Shown here: positions 1 through 10,620 of the stretch, one piece after another | Layout: each line of letters begins with the position of its first letter | How positions within the stretch are numbered: position 1 is the first letter of the stretch | Source: Siderastrea siderea | Lineage: Eukaryota > Cnidaria > Anthozoa > Scleractinia > Rhizangiidae | Direction: 5' to 3' | Length of the DNA: 64,000 bases | Assembly (NCBI GenBank): GCA_964030785.1 | Contig: OZ034978.1 | Span: forward strand, 5,155,001 to 5,219,000 | Translations under genes and position numbers: made by a program | Notes under the pieces: model-generated | Told to the model about the DNA's origin: nothing | The model's database searches: none | What the model saw: the letters and a program-made list of their open reading frames with translations, nothing else

Positions 1-529
1 AAGGTTTAATGTGGGACCTTATAAAAATGGAAATAAGAGGTTTCACGCTTCAATGTTCTAAAAAAAAAGCTAAAACCAAGGAATTGAAGAATAATACTAC
101 ACATTAACATAAACGAACTTCCTGTAAAAGCTTCACTAGAAAAAACAATTGCCAAAATAAGAGATGGGAAATGGGATTTTGGAAACAAATTGAGCCTGTG
201 AACGGAGTTTATATCTCCCTCCAGTAAGTACACTGACACACTTTCTAAACGTTGTAAAATTCACGTACGTCTATATCATGCTTTGAAGCCGCACGTCAGT
301 TGTAACAAAAATGGCAAAAAACGCTAGGAAACGCCCATGGAAAACTATTTCTACGCAGGCTATCTATATGGCTGTGGGACAATCTGCTATTCCCAGTGCC
401 CCACTAAACAAAAAGTTTGCATACTCTTTTTTGCGGTAGCAGAAACAAACACAATTAAACACACTTGCGAAAAATTAGCCTGCGAGAGCAGACACCTTTT
501 CCCTCGCTTTGTTTCTGTCACCTTCTCTC
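1..529. other. Flank downstream of the membrane-glycoprotein gene
   Basis: This stretch lies 3' of the last exon of the minus-strand gene ending at 530. It probably includes that gene's 3' UTR. I see no convincing coding exon, repeat or clear polyadenylation signal in it. Confidence 0.3.
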
Positions 530-850
530 TTAGCTACATCTGTAATAAACCCACCAGTTCTTGTTTAATGCAGACCATGTACCGAAACTGTACAGTGTGT
601 TCCGCCTACCCCAGCGCCATCCCCAAACGTTCCACCACTGATAGTAAATGCCAGCAGTCAGCTCCAAGGCGGTCAGACGAGCATACAGATCTACACACCA
701 CTTACTACCAGGGGAACGGGCCTCTTGGTAGGACAGGGTCGCAGGCAGACCAAGGCGCACTAATGTGCCATCGCCGTAGGCACCCGCGCGGATAGCGTAG
801 GCTGAAACATACGCGTTAATGCTAGCTGTGACTTCGGCAGAAGGTTCAAT
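530..850 (-). CDS. Exon 5 (last) of the membrane-glycoprotein gene
   Basis: The acceptor lies at 852-851 after a pyrimidine-rich tract. The exon is phase 0 and runs 106 codons to a TGA-type end at 530. It encodes residues 509-614: a probable beta-rich stretch beginning IEPSAEV, two cysteines (about 560 and 613), and a cluster of tryptophans within [14 protein letters not shown] at about 575-588, followed by another WW pair near the end. The aromatic clustering is unusual and may form a binding surface, which is inference. Confidence 0.75.
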   Translation of the reverse strand: MEPSAEVTASINAYVSAYAIRAGAYGDGTLVRLGLPATLSYQEARSPGSKWCVDLYARLTALELTAGIYYQWWNVWGWRWGRRNTLYSFGTWSALNKNWWVYYRCS

Positions 851-3800
851 CTGACAATTGAAAGAAAGTTATCAAAAGTTTCCATGGAGCCTTTCTCTTT
901 TTTAATATACTCACTAAAAATGATTGGCAGACTCGAAAGCTAGAGTCACCTTGCACAGCATATTAACAAAGAGAACCCTGGGAAAGTATTGTTCATCACA
1001 GCCGGTGTTCCCAAGCTCATGTTTCGAGAATCATCACTGTTCATACAAACGTTGTGTGAGTCGGGGCCCGTTGAATTGAGAATTTGAACACTTAGTAGAC
1101 ACTTTATTGAGAATTAAATATCGTAGATTCAAAACCTTAAAAAAAAATTCAACGCACGTTCAATGAAATGAATAAAACACATCTATAATTTGTCTATTGT
1201 TTGGTGGGCTTGGGGTTATTTCGCCGTTTCGAGCTTCTCTCACCTGCACCTAACAGAGGTGACGAAAGAAGCTCAAAACAGATTGCCCTGTTTAAGTTAT
1301 ATTCGTTTTTTCTCTTTTTTTTCATGTCTTTTCATACGTTCTTGATCATGCTGTGCCGGCACGAATAGCAATTTTCCTAATTTGGTCTGCAAATGTCTTT
1401 TTCCGTCCATTACCGTAGCTGACTTATAACGCCTTAGAATTTATTCAACATATTGACACTGTTCACGAGTAATAAACAGTATCACAGCAAAAAAAGAGAC
1501 TGAACAGCTTTCATTTAATGGTGACACTCCCGGTACAATCTCTTGGTCAAAAGCTGTAACCACATTGAATGAAGCGAAGGTTGTCTTAGGCTCGATTTCA
1601 GCCGCTTATTCGGGTCCCGCTTTCCTCCCCGAAGGGGTTCAGCGCGGGCTCATTTCCCGAAAATCGGCTGCTAATCGAGCCTAACTCTAAGATTATGTCT
1701 TGCCAAATATCTTCGACAGGGGAATAATAAAATAATTACCTCCACGGCAAACTTGACGGGACTGAGTGAATTCCCATCTGAAGGAAAGTTGACTTTGTTA
1801 TCGACTTGAAATCGTAGACTGAAATCCACTCCAATGGACACGATAAATACAGGAATAGAAATGGTCTGCGGACAAAAAAGAAAACAACATTTATGTTTAC
1901 CCGTCCTTGATATCTTCCGTCGATCGGACAAAGGGCCATTGATTTAGCTTTTACAATTCATTTTGTAGAAAGAATTAGTCAGTATTTCGATAAGGCTATG
2001 TCTACACTTACCGGAAACGGCTTATCCTGATGACTCGATAAACTTTTTCGGCTTAGTATGAACATGCGAAGGTGATCCTCTTCCAACTGACTGACTGACC
2101 GACTGAATGAATGAATGAATGACTGAACGACTGACTGACTGACTGACTGACTGAATGAATGAATGAATGAATGAATGGATGGATGGATGGATGGATGGAT
2201 GGATGGATGGATGGATGGATGGATGGATGGATGGATGGATGGATGGATGGATGGATGGATAGATAGATAGATAGATAGAAAACTTTATTTATCCACGGTG
2301 GTTTTGTCAAAATTACAATAGTATCTTTGGTTTACACAATAGCCGTGCAATATTTACAAATAGTGTTTTAAAATGCTAAACTAACTAACCTTAAGTATCA
2401 TGTATTACAATTTTTTTAAAAATAGGAAATATATCTGTATTTAAAAATCGATACAGAGGTTGAGAGATTTGAGCTTGTTTTTAAAGGATTCGAGCGACCG
2501 TTCACATTTCAGATCATTTGGAAGCGAATTCCAAATTTTCGCCCCAGTGAAGGCGAAACTGTTTCTGTAATAGTCGGTTCTGGCTCTCGGTAAAGCGATG
2601 TTTTCTCTTGATGTTCGAAGGTTATAACATGACGTGCCAATGTTCTTTGCGAACATATCCTTTAAGTAAACTGGTGTCCTGCCGTTAATAATTTTGAACA
2701 TCATCAGAGCTTTCTGTTTATTTCTTCTCTCCTTAAGGTTTGACCATTCGAGTTTTTCTAACATGTCTTTTGTAGTTGCCATGTAATGTGAGCCTGTGAT
2801 AATTCGTGCTGCGCGATTTTGTAACTTTTGGAGTTTTTCGGCCAGGCCCTCACTAATGCCATTCCAAACAATACTACAATAGTCGAAATATGGTTCAACG
2901 ATTGACTGGTAAATGTTAATTAAACTGCGCGATGGAATAAAAGGCTTGATCTTTTTTATAACACCTATGCCCGATGACACCTTCTTACAGACACTTGTAA
3001 TGTGGGAATCCCATGAAAGAAATTCATCTAGTTCTACACCTAGGCATTTACTGCAATTAACTTTTTTTAATGATATGCCGTTTATAGAGAGATCAAGACT
3101 TTCAGTGACTGTCGCAATTCTTTGTCTTGAACCAATTAACATGTATTCAGTTTTTAATATGTTCAGAGTGAGTTTGTTTGCGCAAAGCCACTGTATGAGT
3201 TTTTCGATGTCTGCGTTCATTTCATGTCGTAGTCCTTCGACACTGCAAGCAGTGAAGGTCATATTAGTGTCATCTGCATACATTCTTGTAGCAGCAAAAT
3301 CGGTAATGTTGCTGAGATCATTAATGTATATCAAAAATAGAAGTGGTCCAAGTATGGACCCCTGTGGGACTCCACATTTGATCATGTCTTGTTCAGAGAG
3401 AATCCCGTTGAGGTATACGAACTGATATCTATTTGCTAGATATGAATTGAACCACTCTAACGAATATCCACGCACTCCAACATGCTCCAATTTTGTCAAA
3501 AGGAGGGTATGATCTACCGTATCAAAGGCCTTCTTGAGATCTAGAAATACAACTCCACTAATCATGCCCCTGTCTATATTGAAACACCATTGGTTTGTAA
3601 GGTCGAGTAGTGCAGTTACAGTCGAGTGGAGTGATCTAAAACCTGATTGTCGCGAATCTAAAATATCGTTCTTACATAAATAATCATATAGCTGTTCGTA
3701 AATAAGTTTTTCAAAAATTCTAGCTATAGTTGGTAAGACTGATATTGGTCTATAGTTATTTGCATCGTTACGTTCACCGGTTTTATGGATAGGGGAAACT

Positions 3801-6800
3801 TTAGCCAGTTTCCAATCATTTGGGAATACTCCACTTTTAACGGATAGATTAAACAAGTCCGTTAATTGATTACAAATAACCGGGCCAGCTAATTGGATGG
3901 ATGGATGGATGGATGGATGGATGGATGGATGGATGGATGGATGGATGGATGGATGGATGCTAAATGACTGACCTTACCTGAGTGACCTTACTAGCTGAGT
4001 GAGTCTGACTGATTAACTAACTGACTGACTGAATGAGTGAACGACCGACTAGATGGTTCAGTGGCTAACGTACTAGCTAGACTCGCTGAATTTATTGCCT
4101 ACCAATACATCTTAGATGGCAAGTGAAGTTTCGCACAGCAAAGAATAGATGAAGCAGGCACTTACTATTGTGTTTCCCCAGCGATTACTTGTGCGGCTAT
4201 TCTTTCCATTCGCCAGCTGATTTTTATCGTACCACTCTTTTAATAAATCGCGTATTGTTTTTCCGCCAATGGAAAGACTGAAACTTACTCCTATTTTCAT
4301 ATCGTCTCCATCTTTCATCCAAATCCTTCCCTCTCCCTTCACGGTGATTGCAATCACTCTCTTCTCAAACACAGTGAATGAGTGGTCAAACGAACCAGCC
4401 TTTTTCCAAGGGACGCCGCCTGCTGCTCGACGGGATCGTCCAAGAGGAATGCTTGACGAGTTGGTCAAATTGTGCCGTTGTCTGGGCGACGGAGTATTCA
4501 AAGACGAGTGACTTGAGTTGGAAACCACTTCGGAAGACAGGTTACTTGGGTTTTTGTTGACAGAAACTGTGGCATTAGATTTTGGAAGAACTAGTTTTAC
4601 AAAAAAGTGAAAGCTAACCCTTTGGGATTCCGCATATCCAAAGTAGTTAGTTTCAATAAGCGAAACATGGCTGGTTATGGTTATTTTCATCATAGTAAAA
4701 TCAAAACCGTTCTTATTGTGTATTGGCTCTCCGAAATTCAACTGTTCAGAAAAGTAGGCCCGGCTTTCCGACACCATGCCGTTGCTCTTGTTAATGAGCG
4801 CAAAATCAGAATATTTCAAGTCCAGGTCTATTTCGGATTGCAAGTCAACAAAGTCAGCGCGATCAAAATGATTTTTGATGGCAACTGCGTCCTTATCGGA
4901 CGTGTTTGCTTCTCGGTGCATTCTCACAGAGCCAGGGAGCAAAAGAGATTCTTCAGGGTCCAGCGCCTTTGAGCCAGTCGCTTTTACTCCATCCACGTCT
5001 TCGTAGAGGTCGCTTTTCACAGTGGGAAGTAGTTGCTCAAGGATGCCGTACACTAGGCGAAGGAGCTCTGCATTCGTTTGACGATGCCCATAGACTTCAA
5101 TTGACTCGCTAGTGTAGTTGTTTTCGTGGTTTGGCGTTCTAAAACAAAATTGTTATTGTTACTTTACAAGACAGGTGGCAATATATTGGTTGTTTACCAC
5201 TTACTCCCTCCCCCCACCCCCCAAATTGACAAAGGAAAAAACTGATTTGGTTTGCCCAAACAGAAAATTACAGAATAAAGGTGTACAGTCAAACATTTCC
5301 AAGCGGAATTTCCGGTCAAAATGTGCGTAACTGATTTGCTTTTTCGTTTTCAGACCTTTCGCCAATGTTTTTTGTTGTACCAGTACCAGCTCAGTTTGGT
5401 TCGGCAAAGTTATTTTTTCTAACCAATCAGGGAGCCGAAATTCTTTTTTAACGAGTGTTTTCCAGTTCTTGGAGCGGTAGTATACGTTTAAGTTGTTTTC
5501 TGTTTAAGACCTTATGTTTCATTTATGTGTTGTTCTGCGTTTTTTATATGACGTAAAACTGAGGAGGTCTGTTAAGCAAAATATGATTTCTGTATTGCGA
5601 CAGTTTACAATGTTTTGCTGTTAAAGGACAGTGTGCCGAAAGAGCATAAAGACTTGGACATGTCTTAATCATCTTATTATCGTTTTGGTAGCTCTTTCTT
5701 TGCCTCTGCGATTGGATTTGACGTTTTGTGGTCAGTGGTCTTGGACTAAGGATTGGAAGGATTGAAAGGGTTGAAAGGATTGTGAAGTTTATGTCAAAAC
5801 AATTTCCACAGTAACAGGAACATTTTAAACAATAATTACGGTCATAATACGAGCAACATTTTAGGGAAGTACTTTCTTCTGATACTGCTCTTCTCTCAAA
5901 CGCTTCGATCGTTTATCATATTTTTACCTTAGCACATAAGGGTTTTCACAACAAAATATTTTACGAATTGCGTTATTTTAAAATAATACTATTAAACGCT
6001 AACCTTGAGTCAATCCACAGTCGAACCAGGAAATACTCCGTCACTGTCTTAACGTCTTTGCTGTCCACATCTCCACCCACGTTGGAGAGGTTGAATTTCA
6101 TTAGGAACCAGTACTCCTCTGACGTCTTGTTTAGAACCCGGATGCTGACTATGGCGCGGATGGTTGCTGCAATGAAATACAAACAGAGATGTTGTGAATG
6201 AAAATGCCATATAAAATTATCAAATAGAGCCGCTTTATTACAGCAAGTAAGTGAGAGAGTAAATCGGTTAGTAAGTGAGTGACTGCATGGGAGCGTGAGG
6301 GCGTGGGTGGGAGGGTATCTGTGAGCGTGTGTGACGCTTGCATGCGTGTTTCTCTTCTGCACGTGATTTTATTTCAGGATCCAACGAGTACTTGACCACA
6401 AAGCAATTTGGCTTAATCGCTTTTTCGCTATTGTCCCTGTCCACCATACAGTAACTAATCACATCTTTCCGTTGTCACGAAGTCTCGTTTCCTTCAACTT
6501 CCCATTCCAAACCCTTTCAACAAAGTCCTTACTGACAACTGAATTTAAACTAGCATGGAACATTTCCTATCTCGCGGGAGATCAAAAGTGGTCCCCTCTC
6601 AGTGCACACACTAGCCTTTAGACGAGTGTGTGCACACAAAAAATTCAGTTCACGGGTGGGTTATTAAGGCATACTGACGAGAAAGCATTGCGTGAGTAAT
6701 TCATCCCGTGCCTCAAGAAATACACTGTCCAACGCCAATTTCATTGTTGTTGCACGTCCCTAGGAAAAATGAAAACTGTCCAAAGATTGTCTAGAATGTT

Positions 6801-9407
6801 CCCTAGATTATTTGAACGTTTCTCATCTTTTTCGGAAATTTTCCAAAGAATATCGAAAATTCCCGACTATTTCCGACTATGTCCGAAAATTACCGAAGAT
6901 GGTCCGAAGGTAGTTCGAGCGTTCCTGTCCATTTTCCGTAATTTTCTGGAGACTGTCTGAAACTTCCGAAGTTTCCTGCTGAATATACGAAGATGTTTCG
7001 ACTATGCCCGAATTACATTTCAAGCTCAGTTCACTATTCCCATACCTTACTGTGCAAGACCATGACAAACGCTGTGAAGCAACCGGGAATATGACCCGTG
7101 GGATATTGCAGAATATGCAACGGCTTCCAGCTTTATGGGCTTCCATGCTTCTAGGCATGGAATAAAGTGAGTTAGCCTGTTTCACCACTTTCGATTCACG
7201 AATACGTCACATCTAAATACCATGGGTTATGTAAGTCCAAATAGACCATTTTTTACTCCTCACAAGAACTTAGGAAACTTGGCATACGTAAGGAGACTCG
7301 GAGAGAGAGAGAGAGTGATTCCACAAAATACAATTCTTTGTAAATCTCGTCCGTTGCCGAGTTAAAAGTTGAAAACTCGAAAAATTGAAAAATAGAAAAT
7401 TAAAAATAAAAAAGTCATTTATATTCAAAAATGAACTTGCAATTTAAATGGAAAGACCCGAAGATGTAAAACGTAAATGTAAAAAATGTAAAATAATGTA
7501 ATTTATTTACCCACGAAACACTTAGGAGCTTGGAAGCTCTTTAAGACGTGTTCGTGGGCTCCAGATCTAATTGGAATTTTGAAATGTCGGTTTTTGAGGA
7601 GAGGGGAAAACCGGAGTACCCGGAGAAAAACCTCTCGGAGCAAGGAGGAGAACCAACAACAAACTCAACCCACATATGACACCGGGACCGGGAGTCGAAC
7701 CCGGGCCACATTGGTGGGAGGCGAGAGCTCTCACCACAGCGCCATCCCTGCTCCCCATACATGACTGGCAAGGCTTGCCCTTCAAGTTTTCACGGACGAT
7801 GTTGGTGAGTTCCAATCCGATGTAATTTTAGCCCGCAGAAAAAGATAGCTATTAGACTTTGGTTTTACTACCAACGATTGTTAACTTCTCAGGATTAAAA
7901 GGAACTTGTATTACAAACAATACAGGTTATTATTGACACTCCCCATTAGGGGCTTTTCGGTGACAATTAAAATTACAATGAAACTACAATAAAGTTACAA
8001 TGAGATGCAATGAGATAGTAATAATCATTATGATAAAACAAACAAGATAGCTGACTACGGATTATTTGATACTGAAAAACGTAGCCAAGAGATTAGCTGT
8101 TAATTTGCGTTTGAAAAGCAGCAGCAGAGTACCTTAACTTGAGGGGAGTATCTTGCACGTTTCTTGCGCAACTTTTTAAACTTTTTTAACAAAATGCTAG
8201 GTTTTGCTTCCGCAATTTACAGAAACTCCCAAATGTTTATGTTCCATTCTTAAGAACTTCAGATCCTTGGTTAAGTTTAAAAACTGCCAATCAGAACAGA
8301 TACTTAAATGGCACCAGCCTTCGGAGGTTGATACCACTTATTATTTTTTTCTCAGCGCGTGAGCGGGCAAGATGAACCAAATCCTGCAATCTGATTGGTT
8401 CCGGGAGCGGGCGGAATTTTCCGATCTTGACCGCGGTCAACGGAACGTCAATAACAAAAAATTTGTAATGGGTTTTTAAAACCTTTAAAATCTTTAAAAC
8501 GTTCTCCGAAACTTAGAATTCTGAAATTTTTTGTACATTGTCGTTAAAAACTTTCTTTCCAAAATTTCTTGTTAATATACCGAAGGTTGTACAATGTAAA
8601 TCGCCTCTTCCCTTTCGACAAACATTTGAGTAAATCGAGCAGGAGTTAGCTACATGTATCGAAATTTGGGAAAATAAAGGGGTTTCTTTTAGTTATATTG
8701 CTTCCTGTGATTTCTGAGTTTTAACAGAGTAAAAAAGCGTATTTTGCTGCTCTGGTGTCACAAACGGCTTCGTTTCATGGTTCATTTTACGCGCGCTTGC
8801 AAAACGTTGCTTTCCGAAAACAACAAGACACGTTTAACTTTTGAAAAACAACAAGAAAAAAATAAAAATATTATTTGCCGGCCTTGGTCGGTCCGTATTG
8901 AGAAAAACTGTGCCCTCGGTCTTGAGCACGGCCCTCGGCCTGCGGCCTCGGGCCGTACTCAAGACCTCTGGCACAGTTTTTCTCAATACGGACCTCCCGG
9001 CCGGCAAATAATATAATTATATATATTTTAACTTCATACTGGTATTAGAAGGTGTATTTCGCATTCGTTAAAAAGAGTTACGTCTTTGCGTTGGGTTAAA
9101 AGTGTAAAAATACTAACACTGCATGTAAAGCAAAATGAAACATACCCTTCTGTACATTGCCTCCCTGTATCTCTATGTTCTGGTCTACTTGATACGTTAG
9201 AGTTTCACCTGCTTCCAGTTTTACTTCTGTTAAACGAGTTGGAGTCGTTTTCCTCAACGTAAAGTACGCACACACAGAAATAACTGCACCCAGGAAAAGA
9301 AGTGCTGTTAAGACACCGGTAACGACGATTTTGGTCTTCCTAGAAGACTGTTTCGACAGTAAACGCTTGCCGTCATTTGTCGGCTCGAGTTCCTTGCTCT
9401 TGCCCAT
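530..9407 (-). CDS. Putative type II membrane glycoprotein gene, five exons, 614 aa, family not recognised
   Basis: Five minus-strand exons join in phase: 9407-9146, 6166-6004, 5138-4166, 1865-1740 and 850-530, 1,845 nt including the stop. Every junction has GT/AG and the phases match (1, 2, 0, 0), which strongly supports one gene. The product starts with a basic N-terminus (residues 1-26), then one hydrophobic helix at about 27-49, and no cleavable signal peptide, so a type II orientation is likely. The large C-terminal part has many N-X-S/T sites, an RSRR site at about 376-379 (furin-like) and a Trp/Tyr-rich end at about 577-588. Residues about 65-140 faintly recall the N-terminal barrel of lipid-transfer proteins, but this is too weak to name. 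Function is unknown. It could be a membrane-anchored protein whose ectodomain is shed at RSRR. I am confident of the gene model, not of the role. Confidence 0.82.
851..1739 (-). other. Intron 4 of the membrane-glycoprotein gene
   Basis: The intron is bounded by GTAATT at the donor side (1739) and CAG at 851. Apart from A/T-rich sequence I see no coding or named repeat in it. A short piece near 1505-1540 weakly resembles the 108-bp minisatellite found in the 30-41 kb array. Confidence 0.55.
1740..1865 (-). CDS. Exon 4 of the membrane-glycoprotein gene
   Basis: This is a 126-bp phase 0-0 exon of 42 codons (residues 467-508) beginning [12 protein letters not shown] and ending PVKFAVE. The acceptor TGTCCGCAG precedes 1865 and the donor GTAATT follows 1740. 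Its alternating hydrophobic pattern continues the predicted beta-rich C-terminal domain. The two flanking exons are also phase 0, which fits direct joining. Confidence 0.75.
2080..2279. repeat. Compound microsatellite: TGAC/TGAA, then GGAT, then GATA
   Basis: The sequence passes from degenerate tetramers (GACT, GAAT) into a long uninterrupted GGAT run from about 2176 to 2260, then GATA to 2279. It abuts the 3' end of the minus-strand LINE fragment, so part of it is probably the element's tetranucleotide tail. Confidence 0.95.
2280..3893 (-). mobile_element. 5'-truncated non-LTR retrotransposon (jockey/CR1/L2-type LINE)
   Basis: A minus-strand reverse transcriptase reading frame is followed by about 160 bp of 3' UTR and a tetranucleotide tail at 2279. 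There is no endonuclease region, as expected for a 5'-truncated insertion. It sits in intron 3 of the membrane-glycoprotein gene, in the same orientation. Both ends contact GGAT microsatellite (2176-2260 and about 3893-3958). Confidence 0.9.
2441..3893 (-). CDS. LINE reverse transcriptase fragment, intact frame, no start
   Basis: The frame is open from the 5' truncation at about 3893 to a stop at 2441, about 484 codons. Recognisable RT motifs in order are [19 protein letters not shown], the [13 protein letters not shown] core, [20 protein letters not shown], and the catalytic YADD at about 3287-3276. The C-terminal part has the W-x-NLxxRR pattern and the IWNSLP motif common to jockey/CR1-type LINEs. 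No stop or frameshift is visible, so the copy is probably young, but it lacks the apurinic endonuclease and promoter and cannot be autonomous. Confidence 0.9.
3894..4060. repeat. GGAT microsatellite and degenerate TGAC/TGAG tetramers
   Basis: A clean GGAT run to about 3958 is followed by degenerate GACT/GAGT tetramers. It mirrors the composition on the far side of the LINE fragment, so the LINE appears to lie inside a single compound microsatellite. Confidence 0.9.
4166..5138 (-). CDS. Exon 3 (largest) of the membrane-glycoprotein gene
   Basis: This exon is 973 bp. Its acceptor TTGTTTTAG precedes 5138 and its donor GTAAGTG follows 4166. It encodes residues 142-466. The first third is acidic and helical-looking, with [13 protein letters not shown] near residue 170. 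The middle holds a Ser/Asn-rich linker with stacked N-glycosylation sites (NATV, NLSS, NSSH, NLTN, NSSS) ending at the RSRRAAGG site. The last part ([11 protein letters not shown] to KEWYDKNQ) looks like an ordered extracellular domain. The frame is open throughout. Confidence 0.8.
5139..6003 (-). other. Intron 2 of the membrane-glycoprotein gene
   Basis: The donor is GTTAGC at 6003 and the acceptor TTTTAG at 5140-5139. It contains A/T-rich sequence and a C-rich run at about 5208-5222. I see no gene or recognisable element. Confidence 0.6.
6004..6166 (-). CDS. Exon 2 of the membrane-glycoprotein gene
   Basis: This is a 163-bp exon with phase 1 in and phase 2 out. The acceptor ATTGCAG precedes 6166 and the donor GTTAGC follows 6004. 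It encodes residues 88-142, including [28 protein letters not shown] and [13 protein letters not shown]. Two N-glycosylation sites (NKT, NLS) fit an extracellular location. The alternating hydrophobic pattern suggests beta strands. Confidence 0.78.
6235..6350. repeat. Degenerate GTGA/GTAA-rich low-complexity tract
   Basis: Repeating GTAAGTGAG, GTGAGTGAC and GGGAGCGTGAGGGCGTGGGTGGG words form a short-period tract in intron 1. It has no coding signal. Confidence 0.6.
7512..7756 (-). mobile_element. tRNA-derived SINE
   Basis: Read on the minus strand, the 7756 end begins with a tRNA-like head. It has an A-box-like TGGCGCTGTGGTGAG (7744-7730) and a perfect B box GGTTCGACTCC (7701-7691), the two internal RNA polymerase III promoter boxes. 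A tRNA-unrelated body continues to about 7512. The order and spacing fit a tRNA-derived SINE rather than a functional tRNA, since no full cloverleaf is present. It lies in intron 1 in the same orientation as the host gene. Confidence 0.85.
8868..9014. mobile_element. GC-rich foldback (MITE-like) palindrome
   Basis: The outer 16 bp at each end (ATATTATTTGCCGGCC and its complement) are perfectly inverted. The arms continue inward as TCCGTATTGAGAAAAACTG and GAGCACGGCCC with few mismatches, around a centre near 8941. The 147-bp unit would fold into one long hairpin. No coding capacity is present. It lies in intron 1, about 130 bp from exon 1. Confidence 0.85.
9146..9407 (-). CDS. Exon 1 (start exon) of the membrane-glycoprotein gene
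   Basis: The start codon is at 9407-9405 and the donor GTATG follows 9146 (phase 1). It encodes residues 1-87: a Lys/Arg/Ser-rich cytoplasmic segment, a hydrophobic helix [22 protein letters not shown] at about residues 28-49, then an extracellular segment with [16 protein letters not shown]. Positive charge lies N-terminal to the helix, which favours a type II topology. Confidence 0.8.
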
Positions 9408-9790
9408 AGCGGAGCTCTGGCCAGATGCGTATGTTGTTCAGTTCAGCTAACAAATGCTGGAAATGTATATTGTGGAGGTGCAGATAAGACGGCTGTTTAT
9501 ATGTGATCTGTTTCAGCGATAAAGGACTTGTCGTCATGGTAGTTACAGAAACAAGGAGATGTTCAGTCAAACAGGATGTTCTTTTAAAGGCAGCTTCGCA
9601 AACTTCCGTTTAGCGCTTTTTTATGGAGAAAAAAGGGAAATATCATTTTCTCCAATGTCCAGCGCGCAACCTCAATGTCATATGTAATAAATCGAATACC
9701 AAAGGATTCTACATCTGAGTGCTGAGAACTATGAATAGGGATTTGAATGTCGATCGCACAACTGAACGATGTTCGATACAACTAAAATAT
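9408..9790. other. Upstream flank of the membrane-glycoprotein gene
   Basis: This segment should hold the 5' UTR and promoter of the gene starting at 9407. I cannot identify a convincing TATA box, CpG-rich promoter or upstream exon. Confidence 0.35.
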
Positions 9791-10620
9791 GAGCGGAAGC
9801 GGAAATAGATTACATGAAATTTGCTTATGAGTAAAAGATGAGGAAGCAGAAACTATGTTTTGCTTCCTCATCTTTTAGTCATATGCAAATTTCATTTCAT
9901 ATATTTCCGCTTCCCCGTCTTTTCGTTATAGGCAAATTTCATGGTTTACTTGTATAGGACATCTTTTAGTTGTACGGCATTCAAATTCCTATTCATAGCT
10001 CCAGCACTGATGTAGACACCTTTGATACTCGATTTCAAACATTGATGTCGTGCATTCGTCATTAATGTAATAAAATTTCGAATTTTTGTCCGAAGAAAAC
10101 CGCCACATATCCGTTAGGAACTTAAGCGAGGTTAGTCAGTTGCTATGATAAAGCAGATATAAAAGAAATTTTGTGAACTGAAAGAAGTTTTCCTGCGAGT
10201 TGTTCGCACAGATAATAAGTTTATTTGTTCAGATTCCTCTTCACATTCCTCTTTAACCGCTGTTACAGCTTGCAAACAGTGATTTTGCTCAGAATAACAC
10301 AAAAACATTTTTTCGTGACCGAAGAACCAACGACTGGAAACTGCTTTATCCAATGAAAAGCTATGAAGTGTCGTTGTTTTGATAAAGGTACTTTTTCGGA
10401 GAATATTTTGTAGTTTTCTCTTTTATTTCCAATGCAACTTCTTGCTGTTTTTATAAACCGCGGAAGTTAACCTTTTTTTGCCAAAGAGGGCCCGTGTAAA
10501 AACTTGACACATTTTCCTTAATCAGCTTTTCGACTTAAAGATAATCGTTGTTCTTTTTAACCGTTTAACTCTGTCAACTCTATAGGAAAACACGACTCGT
10601 TAGCTTTGTTCTTTATTAGT
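9791..10620. repeat. Diverged repeat block, left copy, first part
   Basis: This block matches 13994-14890 in the same orientation with many substitutions and indels. Shared stretches include TAAAGCAGATATAAAAGAAA versus TAAAGTAGATATAAAAGAAA, and ACTGAAAGAAGTTTT. It begins with a short hairpin (9832-9877) built from GATGAGGAAGC and its complement. No open gene is seen. Confidence 0.8.

Noticed and set aside
2053..2310. Minus-strand frame rich in Ile-His-Pro-Ser repeats
   Set aside because: It is a translation of the GGAT microsatellite, not a protein.
7690..7756. tRNA gene candidate on the minus strand
   Set aside because: A and B boxes are present but no complete cloverleaf can be drawn, and a SINE body follows. 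It is a tRNA-derived SINE.
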